Below, in pieces: positions 16,243 through 27,046 of a DNA stretch of 64,000 bases. Position 1 is the first letter of the stretch. Every line of letters begins with the position of its first letter. The position numbers and the translations under genes are program-made. Source of the DNA: Brevundimonas vesicularis (lineage in GTDB: Bacteria > Pseudomonadota > Alphaproteobacteria > Caulobacterales > Caulobacteraceae); NCBI RefSeq assembly GCF_027105095.1, contig NZ_CP114278.1:2356001-2420000 (forward strand), in the 5' to 3' direction. Under the pieces are notes generated by a model that saw only the letters and a program-made list of their open reading frames with translations, did not search any database and had not been told where the DNA came from.

Positions 16243-16923
16243 ATGTCCGCGCTGAGCGCCCTGCCCCCGACGACGACCGAACAGCTGCGTCTGCCGCTGG
16301 AGCGGCCCGTTGCGGGCGAGGCCTTCGTGACGTCCGACAGTAATGCCGAGGCCGTGCGCGTTCTGGCCCGCTGGCCCGACGGCGTGGGCGCGGTGCTGGC
16401 GCTGCACGGCCCCCCGGGATCGGGCAAGAGCCGCCTCGCCGCCGACTGGGCCGAGAGGATCGGCGCCGTGCCGCTGAACGGCGCCGAGGCCGCCCTGATT
16501 GATCCGCTGGAACTGGAAGGCCGGCCGGTCCTGCTCGACCGCGCGGCGGACGCCGACGACGAAAGCCTTTTTCATCTGATCAACCTGGCCAACTCCGGCG
16601 GGGGCGCCCTGCTGCTGGTGTCGCGTTCGGCGCCGCGTCAGTGGTCGGTCGATCTGCCCGATCTGCGTTCGCGGCTGGACGCCGTGCGCGCCGTCGCCAT
16701 CGCCTCGCCCGACGACGCGGTCCTTTCGGCCATCCTGCGCGCCCGCTTCGCTGAACGCAGCATCACCCCGTCCGACGACGTGATCGACTATCTGGTGCGC
16801 CGCCTGGACCGCTCGGCCGAGACCGCCGCTTCGGTGGTCGAACGTCTGGACGCCCTTCACCGCCCGGTCACGCGCGTTCTGGCGCGTCAGGTGCTGGACG
16901 CGATGGACGCCGCCGCCGACTGA
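16243..16923 (+). CDS. hdaA: HdaA, regulatory inactivation of DnaA
   Basis: The 226-residue AAA+ protein resembles a DnaA ATPase domain without the DNA-binding domain. An N-terminal clamp-binding motif QLRLPL (residues 14-19) matches the QL(S/D)LPL beta-clamp motif of Hda. Then come a P-loop GPPGSGKSR (about 61-69), a degenerate Walker B region (GRPVLLDRAAD) and DVIDYLVRRLDRSAETAASVVERLD, the sensor-2 end. Hda binds the sliding clamp and stimulates DnaA-ATP hydrolysis, limiting re-initiation; in Caulobacter HdaA is essential for this. It is followed 60 bp later by ppk on the same strand. Confidence 0.9.
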   Translation: MSALSALPPTTTEQLRLPLERPVAGEAFVTSDSNAEAVRVLARWPDGVGAVLALHGPPGSGKSRLAADWAERIGAVPLNGAEAALIDPLELEGRPVLLDRAADADDESLFHLINLANSGGGALLLVSRSAPRQWSVDLPDLRSRLDAVRAVAIASPDDAVLSAILRARFAERSITPSDDVIDYLVRRLDRSAETAASVVERLDALHRPVTRVLARQVLDAMDAAAD

Positions 16924-16983
16924 CCCGCGACATTTTCTCGGCGCCCGCTTGCGGCCGTCACACACGCGCGCGAGAACCGGTTC

Positions 16984-19199
<2,216 letters not shown>

Positions 19200-19200
<1 letters not shown>

Positions 19201-20687
19201 TGCCCGACATCATGCTTACCGACCGCGACATCGCCGCGATCGACATTGGTTCAAACTCGGTTCGCCTGGTCTTGTACCGGCTGGAAGGCCGCGCGATCTG
19301 GACCGTCTATAATGAGAAGGTTCTGGCCGGCCTGGGCCGCGACCTGCCGACGACGCGCAAACTGTCGCCCGAGGGCGTGGTCATGGCGATGACGGCGCTG
19401 CGCCGTTTCGCCGCCGTGCTGGAAGGCGTGCGGCCTGACGCGACCCTGATCGCCGCCACCGCCGCCGTGCGCGAAGCCTTGGACGGGCCGGAGTTCTGTG
19501 AACGGGTCGCCGCCGAGACCGGCCTCCAAATCCGCGTCCTGTCGGGTGAGGAAGAGGCCAAATATGCGGCCATGGGCGTTTTGGCTGGCGCCCCCCTGGC
19601 CAACGGTGTCTCGGCCGACATGGGCGGCGCCAGTCTTGAGCTGACCCGGCTGAACGGAGACGGCGTCGAGAACGGCCTGACACTGCCGCTGGGTCCTTTT
19701 GCTCTGGCTGACGGCAAGGCCTTCGACGCCGAGCGCATCAAGGCCCGTATCGATCAGGCCCTGAAACCGGTCGCAGGCCAGTTCAAGAGCGAGCGCCTCT
19801 ACGCCGTGGGCGGCGCTTGGCGGACCCTGGCTCAGGTGCAGATGGGCCTGAAATCCTATCCGCTGAAGGTCGTGCATCAGTATCAGATGTCGGCCGAGGA
19901 GGCGCTGGAGACCGCGCGTCTGGTGGCGCAGCAGTCGGCGGCCAGCCTGGCCAAACTGCCCGGCGTATCGAAGAAGCGCGCCGAGACCCTGCCCTACGCC
20001 GGGCTGGTGCTTGAGGCGTTGATCAAACATCTCGGTCTCAAACAGATCGAGATGTCGGCCTGGGGCGTGCGCGAGGGCCTGCTTTTCGAGACGCTGGACG
20101 AGGCGACGCGCACGGCCGATCCGCTGCTGGCCGGCTGCACCGCCCTGGGCGGTCGCCAGGGCGTGGCCCCCGCCCTGCCTGGCGCGCTCAACGGTTGGAT
20201 TTCCGAGATCGTCGCCGCCCTGCCCGAGGTGTTCGGCGAGAAACGCGACGCTGTACTGGTCAGCGCCGCCTGCCGTCTGGCGGACCTGGGCGCGCGGCTG
20301 CACCCAGATCACCGGCTGGAGCTAGTCTTCGACCAGGTGCTGCGCGCGCCCGTCGCCGGCATCAGCCACAAGGAACGCGCCTTTTTGGCCAGCGCCATGA
20401 ACGCCCGCTACGGCGGCGCGCCCGCCACGCCTCAGCCCGAGGTCATCGACCGCCTGCTCGACGCCGCCGCCGCCAAGCGCGCCCGCGCCATCGGCCTGGC
20501 CATCCGCCTGGCCTGCGACCTGTCCGGTCGCTCACCCCAGCTGATGGCCAACGCCACCGCCAAGGTCAAAGGCGGCGACCTGCGTCTGACCGCGACCGAA
20601 GGCTATGCCGACGTCCTTTTGGGCGAACAGACCAAAAAGCGCGCCAAGGCCCTCGCCGAGGCTATGGACCTGGGGCTGAAGATATAA
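19200..20687 (+). CDS. ppx: exopolyphosphatase / Ppx-GppA phosphatase
   Basis: The 495-residue protein begins with the ASKHA phosphate-binding motif IAAIDIGSNSVRLVLYRLEG (residues about 11-30). SADMGGASLEL is the second phosphate loop, near residues 139-149. The C-terminal region resembles the HD-type domain of Ppx/GppA. It removes terminal phosphate from polyphosphate, and members of this family may also hydrolyse pppGpp. The start codon overlaps the ppk stop. The gene is followed by a large inverted repeat and converges on rnd. Confidence 0.93.
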
Positions 20688-20695
20688 AGCGACCC

Positions 20696-20828
20696 GTCTC
20701 CTCCCCACTTTGTGGGGGAGGTGGCGCGCCGTGACGGAGGGGTTCTTCAACGCTCACAGGCGCCCGTGGGACTTCAACAGCCCCTCCACCACTTCGTGGT
20801 CCCCCTCCCCATTGCATGGGGAGGAGAC
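20696..20828. repeat. composite palindromic repeat between ppx and rnd
   Basis: The outer arms GTCTCCTCCCCA (20696-20707) and TGGGGAGGAGAC (20817-20828) are perfectly complementary. Each end is itself a small hairpin (CCTCCCCAC..GTGGGGGAGG and CCCCTCCCCA..TGGGGAGG). GGAGGGG and CCCCTCC form an inner pair. The whole 133-base unit has the look of a mobile REP/MITE-like element and fills the convergent gap. Confidence 0.8.
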
Positions 20829-20834
20829 GTTCCC

Positions 20835-21983
20835 CTACTCGATCTCGACGACTTCCACCCGCGCGCCGTTCAGCACCAAGGCGATCTCGCCGCGCTTCAG
20901 CTTCAGCGCGTCCTCGCCGAAGATCTGGCGGCGCCAGCCCTTCATCGCGTCGATGTCGGCGTCGTCGCTGATGGCGATCTTTTCCAGGTCCGACACGGTG
21001 GCGATCAGCTTTGAGGCCACGCCGGCGTTGTCGCTCTTGGCCTTCAGCAGCACCTTCAACAGCTCCACCACCGACGGCGGGGCCGGCTGGCGATGGGCGG
21101 GGCGCTCCATCTCGGGCGCAAAGGCTTCGGGATCGGCCAGAACTCGTTTCAGCTCCTCGGCCAGTTCCAGACCCAGCCGTGAACCGCCGAAACCCTTGGG
21201 CACCGAGCGCAGGCGATTGAAGGCCTCGACATCCGTCGGGGTCTGTTGGGCGATCTCGTCGATGCCCTCGTCCTTCAGGATGCGGCCGCGCGGCTGGTCG
21301 CGCTCCTGCGCCGCCCGCTCGCGCCAGACGGCGACGGCCTTGAACGCCGCCAAATATTTGGCCGAGAACTTCTTGGGCTTCAGCCGCTTCCAGGCGTTTT
21401 CGGGATTGGTGTCGTAGAGGGCCGGATCGGTCAGGCTCTCCATCTCCGACATCACCCACTCCAGCCGGCCTTCCTTCTGCAGCCGGTCGCGCAGCTTGGG
21501 ATAGAGCGCCGCAAGGTGGGTCACATCGCCCAGCGCATAGACCAGTTGGTTCTCCGACAGCGGCCGGCGCGCCCAGTCGGTGAAGCGGCTGCCCTTGTCC
21601 ACCTCGATCCGCAGCATCTGCCGCACCAGCGAATCATAGGCGACCTGTTCGCCGAACCCGGCGGCCATGGCGGCGACCTGGGTGTCGAACATCGGCTTGG
21701 GCATGGCCCCAAGGCGCACGAAGATTTCTACGTCCTGTCGGCAGGCGTGGAAGACCTTCACGATCTTCTCGTCGCGCAGCAGGTTCAGGAACGGCTCCAT
21801 ATCCAGCCCCTCCGCCATCGGGTCGATGATGGCGGCGTGATCGGCCGAGGCCGCCTGGATCAGGCACAGCTTCGGCCAATAGGTCGTTTCCCGCATGAAC
21901 TCGGTGTCGACCGTAATGAAAGGAGCGTTAGCTACGCGGGCGCAGAAATCGGCCAGCGCCTCGGTGGTGGTGATCGGCGTCAT
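20835..21983 (-). CDS. rnd: ribonuclease D
   Basis: This 382-residue protein has a DEDD-type 3'-5' exonuclease domain: Exo I in ITVDTEFMRE (about residues 22-31), Exo II in VFHACRQDVEIF, and Exo III in YALGDVTHLAALY. One or two HRDC domains follow, with RPLSENQL between the parts. It trims 3' ends of stable RNAs such as tRNA precursors. It is convergent with ppx and divergent from purM. Confidence 0.95.
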   Translation of the reverse strand: MTPITTTEALADFCARVANAPFITVDTEFMRETTYWPKLCLIQAASADHAAIIDPMAEGLDMEPFLNLLRDEKIVKVFHACRQDVEIFVRLGAMPKPMFDTQVAAMAAGFGEQVAYDSLVRQMLRIEVDKGSRFTDWARRPLSENQLVYALGDVTHLAALYPKLRDRLQKEGRLEWVMSEMESLTDPALYDTNPENAWKRLKPKKFSAKYLAAFKAVAVWRERAAQERDQPRGRILKDEGIDEIAQQTPTDVEAFNRLRSVPKGFGGSRLGLELAEELKRVLADPEAFAPEMERPAHRQPAPPSVVELLKVLLKAKSDNAGVASKLIATVSDLEKIAISDDADIDAMKGWRRQIFGEDALKLKRGEIALVLNGARVEVVEIE

Positions 21984-22062
21984 TCCGATGCTATAGCCCC
22001 GCGCATCCTACCTGTGGCAAGAGCCGCGCTGCATTTCCGCCCCGATTCAGGCCCGAGATCCC

Positions 22063-23100
22063 ATGAGCGACACCCAAAAGCCTCTCGACAACGGTCTGAC
22101 CTACGCCGATGCGGGCGTGGACATCGACGCGGGCGAAATGCTGGTCGAACATATCAAGCCGCTGGCCAAATCGACGGCGCGCCCCGGATCGGAGCCCTCG
22201 CTGGGCGGCTTCGGCGCCCTGTTCGACCTCAAGGCCGCCGGCTTCCAGGACCCGCTGATCGTCACCACGACCGACGGCGTCGGCACCAAGCTGAAGATCG
22301 CGATCGAGACCGGCCGTCATGACGGCGTTGGCGTCGACCTGGTCGCCATGTGCGTCAACGACCTGTTGGCCCAGGGCGCCGAACCCCTGCTGTTCCTCGA
22401 CTATTACGCGACCGGTCGGCTCGAGATCGACGCCGCCCGCCGCGTCGTCGCCGGCATCGCCGAGGGCTGTCGCCAGGCCGGCTGCGCCCTGGTCGGCGGC
22501 GAAACCGCCGAAATGCCGGGCATGTACACCGAGGGCGACTACGATCTGGCCGGCTTCAGCCTGGGCGCCGTCGAGCGCGGCCACGCCCTGCCCTATCTGG
22601 ATCGCCAGGCGGCCGGCGACGTCATCATCGGCCTGGCCTCCACCGGCCCGCACTCCAACGGCTATTCGCTGGTGCGCAAGGTGGTCGAGAAGTCCGGCCT
22701 GGCCTGGGGCGACGACGCCCCCTTCGCCAAGGACCGTTCGCTGGCCCAGGCCCTGATGGAGCCGACCCGCATCTATGTGAAGCCGGTCCTGCCCATCATG
22801 AAGGCGGGCCTGGTCAAGGGCGCGGCCCACATCACCGGCGGCGGCCTGATCGAAAACCCCCCGCGCTGCATCGCCGACGGCCTGCAGGCCCGCTTCGACT
22901 GGAACGCCTGGCCGATGCCCGCCGTCTTCCAGTGGCTGGCCGAGACCGGCGGCATCAGCGACCACGAGATGCGCCGCACCTTCAACTGCGGCGTCGGCTT
23001 CATCCTGATCGTCGCGCCCGAGAACGCCGAGCCGGTGCTGGCCGCCCTGCTCAACGCCGGCGAAGTCGCCTTCGTCTGCGGACAACTGGAAGCGGCCTGA
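22063..23100 (+). CDS. purM: phosphoribosylformylglycinamidine cyclo-ligase (AIR synthetase)
   Basis: The 345-residue PurM begins [24 protein letters not shown]. It carries [31 protein letters not shown] and [11 protein letters not shown], the ATP- and FGAM-binding motifs of the family. It makes aminoimidazole ribonucleotide in purine synthesis. It is followed four bases later by purN, so the two form an operon. No purine riboswitch is recognisable in the 79-base gap to rnd. Confidence 0.98.
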   Translation: MSDTQKPLDNGLTYADAGVDIDAGEMLVEHIKPLAKSTARPGSEPSLGGFGALFDLKAAGFQDPLIVTTTDGVGTKLKIAIETGRHDGVGVDLVAMCVNDLLAQGAEPLLFLDYYATGRLEIDAARRVVAGIAEGCRQAGCALVGGETAEMPGMYTEGDYDLAGFSLGAVERGHALPYLDRQAAGDVIIGLASTGPHSNGYSLVRKVVEKSGLAWGDDAPFAKDRSLAQALMEPTRIYVKPVLPIMKAGLVKGAAHITGGGLIENPPRCIADGLQARFDWNAWPMPAVFQWLAETGGISDHEMRRTFNCGVGFILIVAPENAEPVLAALLNAGEVAFVCGQLEAA

Positions 23101-23104
23101 TCTC

Positions 23105-23689
23105 GTGACCACGCGCGTCGCCGTCCTGATCTCGGGGGCGGGCTCCAACATGGCGGCTCTGATCGACGCCGGTCAGGCGCCGGACAGCGGCTATGAGGTC
23201 GTGCTGGTGCTGTCGAACATCGAGGGCGCGGGCGGTCTGGCGATTGCGGCGGCCAAGGGCGTGGCGACAGCGGCCGTGGCGCACAAACCGTTCGGCAAGG
23301 ATCGCGAGGCGCATGAGCGGGCGGTGGACGCCGTACTGCGCGACGCCGGCGTCGAGGTCGTGGCGCTGGCCGGCTATATGCGTGTGCTGACGCCCTGGCT
23401 GGTCGGCGGCTGGCGCGAGCGGATGCTGAACATCCACCCCAGCCTGCTGCCCCTCTATCCGGGTCTGGACACCCACGCCCGCGCCATCGCCGCCGGCGAC
23501 GCCGAGGCCGGCTGCACGGTCCATCTGGTGACCGAGGGCGTGGACGAAGGCCCGATCCTGGGCCAGGCGCGCGTGCCGATCGTCGAGGGCGACACGGCCG
23601 AGGCCCTGGCCGAACGGGTCAAGACGGCGGAGCATCAGCTTTACCCGCAGGTGCTCGGCGACTTCTGCAAGGCGCTTGGACGGGCCTGA
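23105..23689 (+). CDS. purN: phosphoribosylglycinamide formyltransferase
   Basis: The 194-residue PurN starts with GTG four bases after the purM stop. LISGAGSNMAALIDA forms the phosphate loop, MLNIHPSLLPLYPG contains the catalytic Asn-x-His, and VDEGPILGQARVPI supplies the catalytic Asp. It formylates GAR using 10-formyltetrahydrofolate, the step before the PurL and PurM reactions. Its C terminus is slightly shorter than in E. coli but includes the whole domain. A palindromic repeat follows immediately. Confidence 0.97.
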   Translation: MTTRVAVLISGAGSNMAALIDAGQAPDSGYEVVLVLSNIEGAGGLAIAAAKGVATAAVAHKPFGKDREAHERAVDAVLRDAGVEVVALAGYMRVLTPWLVGGWRERMLNIHPSLLPLYPGLDTHARAIAAGDAEAGCTVHLVTEGVDEGPILGQARVPIVEGDTAEALAERVKTAEHQLYPQVLGDFCKALGRA

Positions 23690-23701
23690 CCCCTTCTCTT
23701 T

Positions 23702-23831
23702 CCGCTCATCCCCGCGAAAGCGGGGACCCAGTTCTGTTGCGGGCAAGCTGTCGCGGATAACCGACGGCCTCCAAAATCTAAACCTATGAGCGCCCCAAAC
23801 TCTGCGTCCCCGCTTTCGCGGGGATGAGCGG
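23702..23831. repeat. paired palindromic repeat between purN and the M13 peptidase gene
   Basis: Two 26-base arms at 23702-23727 and 23806-23831 are perfect reverse complements. Each contains its own hairpin (CCCCGCGAAAGCGGGG and CCCCGCTTTCGCGGGG). The complementarity extends imperfectly outward through the adjacent CT- and GA-rich bases. The core TCATCCCCGC is a familiar type of dispersed alphaproteobacterial intergenic repeat. Confidence 0.85.
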
Positions 23832-23925
23832 AGGGGAGAAGAACCAAGATTACAAAAACGTCATGCGACAGACCGCCGCACCGGCGCAATGGTGCGCCCG
23901 ACCTCAATCGGGACCCTCTCTATAC

Positions 23926-25995
23926 ATGACTCGCATTCGTCTGGTGGCCGCCTGCTCGGCCTGTATCGTCGTCGCTCTCACCGGCGGCGCGGCCTCGGCC
24001 CAGGACGCTTCGGCCCAGCATTCGCACGGCATGGCCGGCGCGGCCCACAGCCCCTTCGGCGCCTGGGGCTTCGATCTGGCCGGTCGCAACACCTCGGTGA
24101 AGCCCGGCGACGACTTCAACGAATACGCCAACGGGACCTATCTGCGCACGACCGAGATTCCGGCCGACAAGTCGCGCTTCGGCCCGTTCGACGTCCTGTA
24201 TGAGAACGCCCAGTCCCAGCTGAAGTCGATCATCGAGACCAGCGCCGCCAATCCCGCCAACGAGAACGCCCGCAAGGTCGGCGCCCTGTACGCCAGCTTC
24301 ATGGACGAGGCGAAGATCGAGCAGCTGGGCGCAACGCCGCTGGCCGCCGACCTCGCCGCCGTCAAGGCAGTCACCGACCACGCCGGCATGGCGCGCCTGA
24401 TGGGCGAGAGCCATTCGGGCTTCGGCGGCTCCCTGTTCGGCATCGACGTGTTCGAAGACCTGAAGAACCCCAACCTAAACTCGGCCTATCTGGGTCAGGG
24501 ATCGCTGGGCCTGCCGGACCGCGACTACTATCTGAAGCCCGACTTCGCCGCCCAGCGCGAGGCCTATCTGGCCTATCTGACGGCCACCCTGACCGCCATC
24601 GGCTGGGCCGATCCGGCCAAGACCGCCGCCGACATCCTGGCCTTCGAAACCAAGGTCGCCGACAAGCAGTGGACGACGGTCGAGCGACGCCAGATCGACA
24701 AGCTGTACAACCCGGCCAAGGCTTCGGACCTGGCGACCCTGGCTCCAGGCTTCGACTGGGCCGGCTTCCTGGCCGGCGCCCAGGTGTCGGACGTCGACAC
24801 CCTGGTGCTGATGGAAAACACCGCCATCCCCGCCATCGCCCAGGTGTTCGCCGACACCCCCATCGAGACGCTGAAGGCCTGGCAGGCGTTCAACGTCGTC
24901 GATCAGGCCAGCCCCTATCTGTCAAAGGCCTTCGTCGACGCCCGCTTCGACTTCCGCGGCAAGACGCTGCGCGGCCAACCTGAGAACCGGCCCCGCTGGA
25001 ACCGGGGCGTGGCTCTGGTGGACGGGCAACTCGGAGAGGTCCTGGCCCAGGAATACGTCCGCCTGCACTTCCCCGCCTCGTCCAAGGCCCAGATGGAAGC
25101 CCTGGTCGGCAATATCCGCGACGCCATGACCGAGCGGCTGAAGACCCTGGACTGGATGAGCGAGCCCACGCGCGAGCAGGCCCTGTACAAGATGTCCAAG
25201 TTCGGCGTGAAGATCGGCTATCCCGACAAGTGGCGCTCCTATGACGGGCTGGAGCTGAAGGCCGACGACCTGTACGGCAACGTCGAGCGCTCATCGGCCT
25301 TCGAATGGGCCTATAAGCGCGGCAAGATCGGCAAGCCGGTCGATCCGCTGGAATGGGGCATGACGCCCCAGACGGTGAACGCCTACTACAACCCGCCGCG
25401 CAACGAGATCGTCTTCCCGGCCGCCATCCTGCAGGCGCCCTTCTTCGATCTGAACGCGGACCCGGCCGTCAATTACGGCGGCATCGGCGCGGTCATCGGA
25501 CACGAGATCACCCACGGCTTCGACGATCAGGGCCGCAAATCGGACGGCGACGGCGTGCTGCGCGACTGGTGGACGCCGGAAGACGCCGCCCGCTTCGAGG
25601 CGCGCGCCAAGGTGCTGGGCGACATCTATGACAAGCTGGAGCCGATCCCCGGCGTGCACGTCAACGGCGACCTGACGATGGGCGAGAACATCGCCGACCT
25701 GGGCGGCCTGCTGCTGGCCCTGGACGCCTATCACAAGTCCCTGAACGGCCAGCCGGCGCCGGTCATCGACGGGCTGACGGGCGATCAGCGCGTCTTCCTG
25801 GGCTGGGCGCAGGTCTGGCGCGAGAAATCGCGCGAGGCGGCGCTGAAGGAGCAGCTGACCACCGATCCGCACTCGCCCGGCCCGGTGCGCGCCGCGACCT
25901 CGCCGCGCAACATCGACGCCTGGTACGCGGCCTTCGGCGTCTCCCCGGACCAGAAGGAATATATCGCGCCCGACGCCCGCGCCCGCATCTGGTAA
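23926..25995 (+). CDS. M13 family (neprilysin-like) metallopeptidase, secreted
   Basis: This 689-residue protein has a signal peptide (about residues 1-27, ending ASAQDA) and the complete M13 architecture. NAYYNPPRNEIVFPAAILQ binds substrate, HEITH at 526-530 gives zinc ligands His526 and His530 with catalytic Glu527, and GENIADLGG gives ligand Glu587 with Asp591. The C-terminal ...DARARIW is the typical M13 end. Such enzymes cleave small peptides outside the cytoplasm. The start at 23926 gives the signal peptide; upstream in-frame codons would run through the palindromic repeat. A strong terminator follows. Confidence 0.94.
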   Translation: MTRIRLVAACSACIVVALTGGAASAQDASAQHSHGMAGAAHSPFGAWGFDLAGRNTSVKPGDDFNEYANGTYLRTTEIPADKSRFGPFDVLYENAQSQLKSIIETSAANPANENARKVGALYASFMDEAKIEQLGATPLAADLAAVKAVTDHAGMARLMGESHSGFGGSLFGIDVFEDLKNPNLNSAYLGQGSLGLPDRDYYLKPDFAAQREAYLAYLTATLTAIGWADPAKTAADILAFETKVADKQWTTVERRQIDKLYNPAKASDLATLAPGFDWAGFLAGAQVSDVDTLVLMENTAIPAIAQVFADTPIETLKAWQAFNVVDQASPYLSKAFVDARFDFRGKTLRGQPENRPRWNRGVALVDGQLGEVLAQEYVRLHFPASSKAQMEALVGNIRDAMTERLKTLDWMSEPTREQALYKMSKFGVKIGYPDKWRSYDGLELKADDLYGNVERSSAFEWAYKRGKIGKPVDPLEWGMTPQTVNAYYNPPRNEIVFPAAILQAPFFDLNADPAVNYGGIGAVIGHEITHGFDDQGRKSDGDGVLRDWWTPEDAARFEARAKVLGDIYDKLEPIPGVHVNGDLTMGENIADLGGLLLALDAYHKSLNGQPAPVIDGLTGDQRVFLGWAQVWREKSREAALKEQLTTDPHSPGPVRAATSPRNIDAWYAAFGVSPDQKEYIAPDARARIW

Positions 25996-26017
25996 GGGCG
26001 CTGGACGCCAGACGTAG

Positions 26018-26051
26018 AAAAGGCCCGGAGCGAACGCTCCGGGCCTTTTTT
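26018..26051 (+). terminator. rho-independent terminator of the M13 peptidase gene
   Basis: GGCCCGGAGCG (26022-26032) pairs perfectly with CGCTCCGGGCC (26035-26045), followed by six T. It lies about 25 bases after the stop codon and faces the convergent small lipoprotein gene. Confidence 0.9.
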
Positions 26052-26087
26052 GTCATCCGGGCTTTCGCCCAAGAGCCTTAGCCTGAT

Positions 26088-26288
26088 TTAGCGGGGCTTG
26101 GTCGCCGCGCCGGCGACGGCGCCGATTGCGGCGCCGGCCACGGTCGAACCCGTGTTGCCGCCGATGACCTGACCGGCGACGGCGCCGCCCAGGGCGCCGG
26201 TGGCGGCGCGTTGTTCCATCGTCTGGCCGCAGGCGGCCAGCAGGGCCACAACGCCGATGACGGGGGCCAGTTTGATCATGGTCTTCAT
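26088..26288 (-). CDS. glycine-zipper small lipoprotein
   Basis: The 66-residue protein begins MKTMIKLAPVIGVVALLAAC, a lipoprotein signal with Cys20 in LLAAC. It continues with a glycine-zipper repeat GALGGAVAGQVIGGNTGSTVAGAAIGAVAGAA, the Gly-rich membrane-associating motif of small outer-membrane lipoproteins in the Rick_17kDa / OsmB-like group. The function is probably envelope-related but unknown. The start at 26288 is chosen because GGAG lies upstream and the signal begins there. Confidence 0.82.
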   Translation of the reverse strand: MKTMIKLAPVIGVVALLAACGQTMEQRAATGALGGAVAGQVIGGNTGSTVAGAAIGAVAGAATKPR

Positions 26289-26333
26289 GGGTCTTCTCCG
26301 GGAGACGAACGAGATAATGACCACCAAACGACA

Positions 26334-26363
26334 AGGCCCGCGTCCGGTTCCGGGCGCGGGCCT
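26334..26363 (-). terminator. hairpin downstream of ndk, possible terminator
   Basis: AGGCCCGCG (26334-26342) and CGCGGGCCT (26355-26363) form a 9-bp stem with a 12-base loop. On the minus strand the sequence after it is only moderately T-rich (TGTCGTTTGG). It lies about 110 bases beyond the ndk stop. Confidence 0.45.
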
Positions 26364-26373
26364 ATATAGTCAC

Positions 26374-26414
26374 GCTATGCGAGGGGCTTCGCTCTCGTAT
26401 AGCTCTTCTTTTTT
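26374..26414 (+). terminator. orphan terminator-like hairpin on the + strand
   Basis: GCTATGCGAG (26374-26383) pairs with CTCGTATAGC (26394-26403) apart from one mismatch and is followed by TCTTCTTTTTT. No + strand gene ends nearby, since the M13 gene already has its own terminator at 26051. It may end a small RNA or belong to a repeat. Confidence 0.45.
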
Positions 26415-26437
26415 GCGCTACGCTCGGGACGCGGTCC

Positions 26438-26475
26438 CTCGCGACTTGAGCGCCTTATGCTCGCGACTTGAGCGC
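26438..26475. repeat. 16-base direct repeat downstream of ndk
   Basis: CTCGCGACTTGAGCGC occurs at 26438-26453 and again at 26460-26475, six bases apart. The second copy abuts the ndk stop codon. Its role is unknown. Confidence 0.75.
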
Positions 26476-26895
26476 TTAGCCGACGATCTGGTCATCGGTG
26501 AAGAACTGCGCGATCTCGATCTTGGCGTTGTCCTGGCTGTCCGAACCGTGGACCGAGTTTTCACCGATCGACAGGGCGAACTGCTTGCGGATGGTGCCTT
26601 CGGCGGCCTGTTCCGGGTTGGTGGCGCCCATGACTTCGCGATAGGCGGCGACGGCGTTGTCGCCTTCCAGCACCTGAACGACGACCGGCTCTGCCGTCAT
26701 CTGCTCGACCAGTTCGCCGTAGAACGGGCGCTCGGCGTGCACTTCGTAGAATTTCTTGGCTTGTTCGGTCGTCAGCTTGACGCGGCGCTGGGCCACGATG
26801 CGCAGGCCGGCGCCTTCGATCACGGCGTTGATCGCGCCGGTCAGGTTGCGGCGCGTGGCGTCGGGCTTGATGATCGAGAAGGTACGTTCGGTCAT
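26476..26895 (-). CDS. ndk: nucleoside diphosphate kinase
   Basis: This full-length 139-residue Ndk has [14 protein letters not shown] near residue 10 and the active-site segment [12 protein letters not shown] with phosphorylated His116. It transfers the gamma phosphate between nucleoside triphosphates and diphosphates, balancing NTP and dNTP pools. It is divergent from the ABC-F gene across a 151-base gap. Two direct repeats follow its stop codon. Confidence 0.98.
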   Translation of the reverse strand: MTERTFSIIKPDATRRNLTGAINAVIEGAGLRIVAQRRVKLTTEQAKKFYEVHAERPFYGELVEQMTAEPVVVQVLEGDNAVAAYREVMGATNPEQAAEGTIRKQFALSIGENSVHGSDSQDNAKIEIAQFFTDDQIVG

Positions 26896-27046
26896 GGGAA
26901 TTGACTTCTTGTTGGGAGATTGAGTGTCGCGGGCTTATAGCGACCACCTCCCGCGTTTCCAACCGTCCCTTTTTGCATCCCTGACGCACGCCGCATGGCG
27001 ACCTGCCGATTGAGGGACGCCGACCAATCGAAGAACCTTCGCCGCA

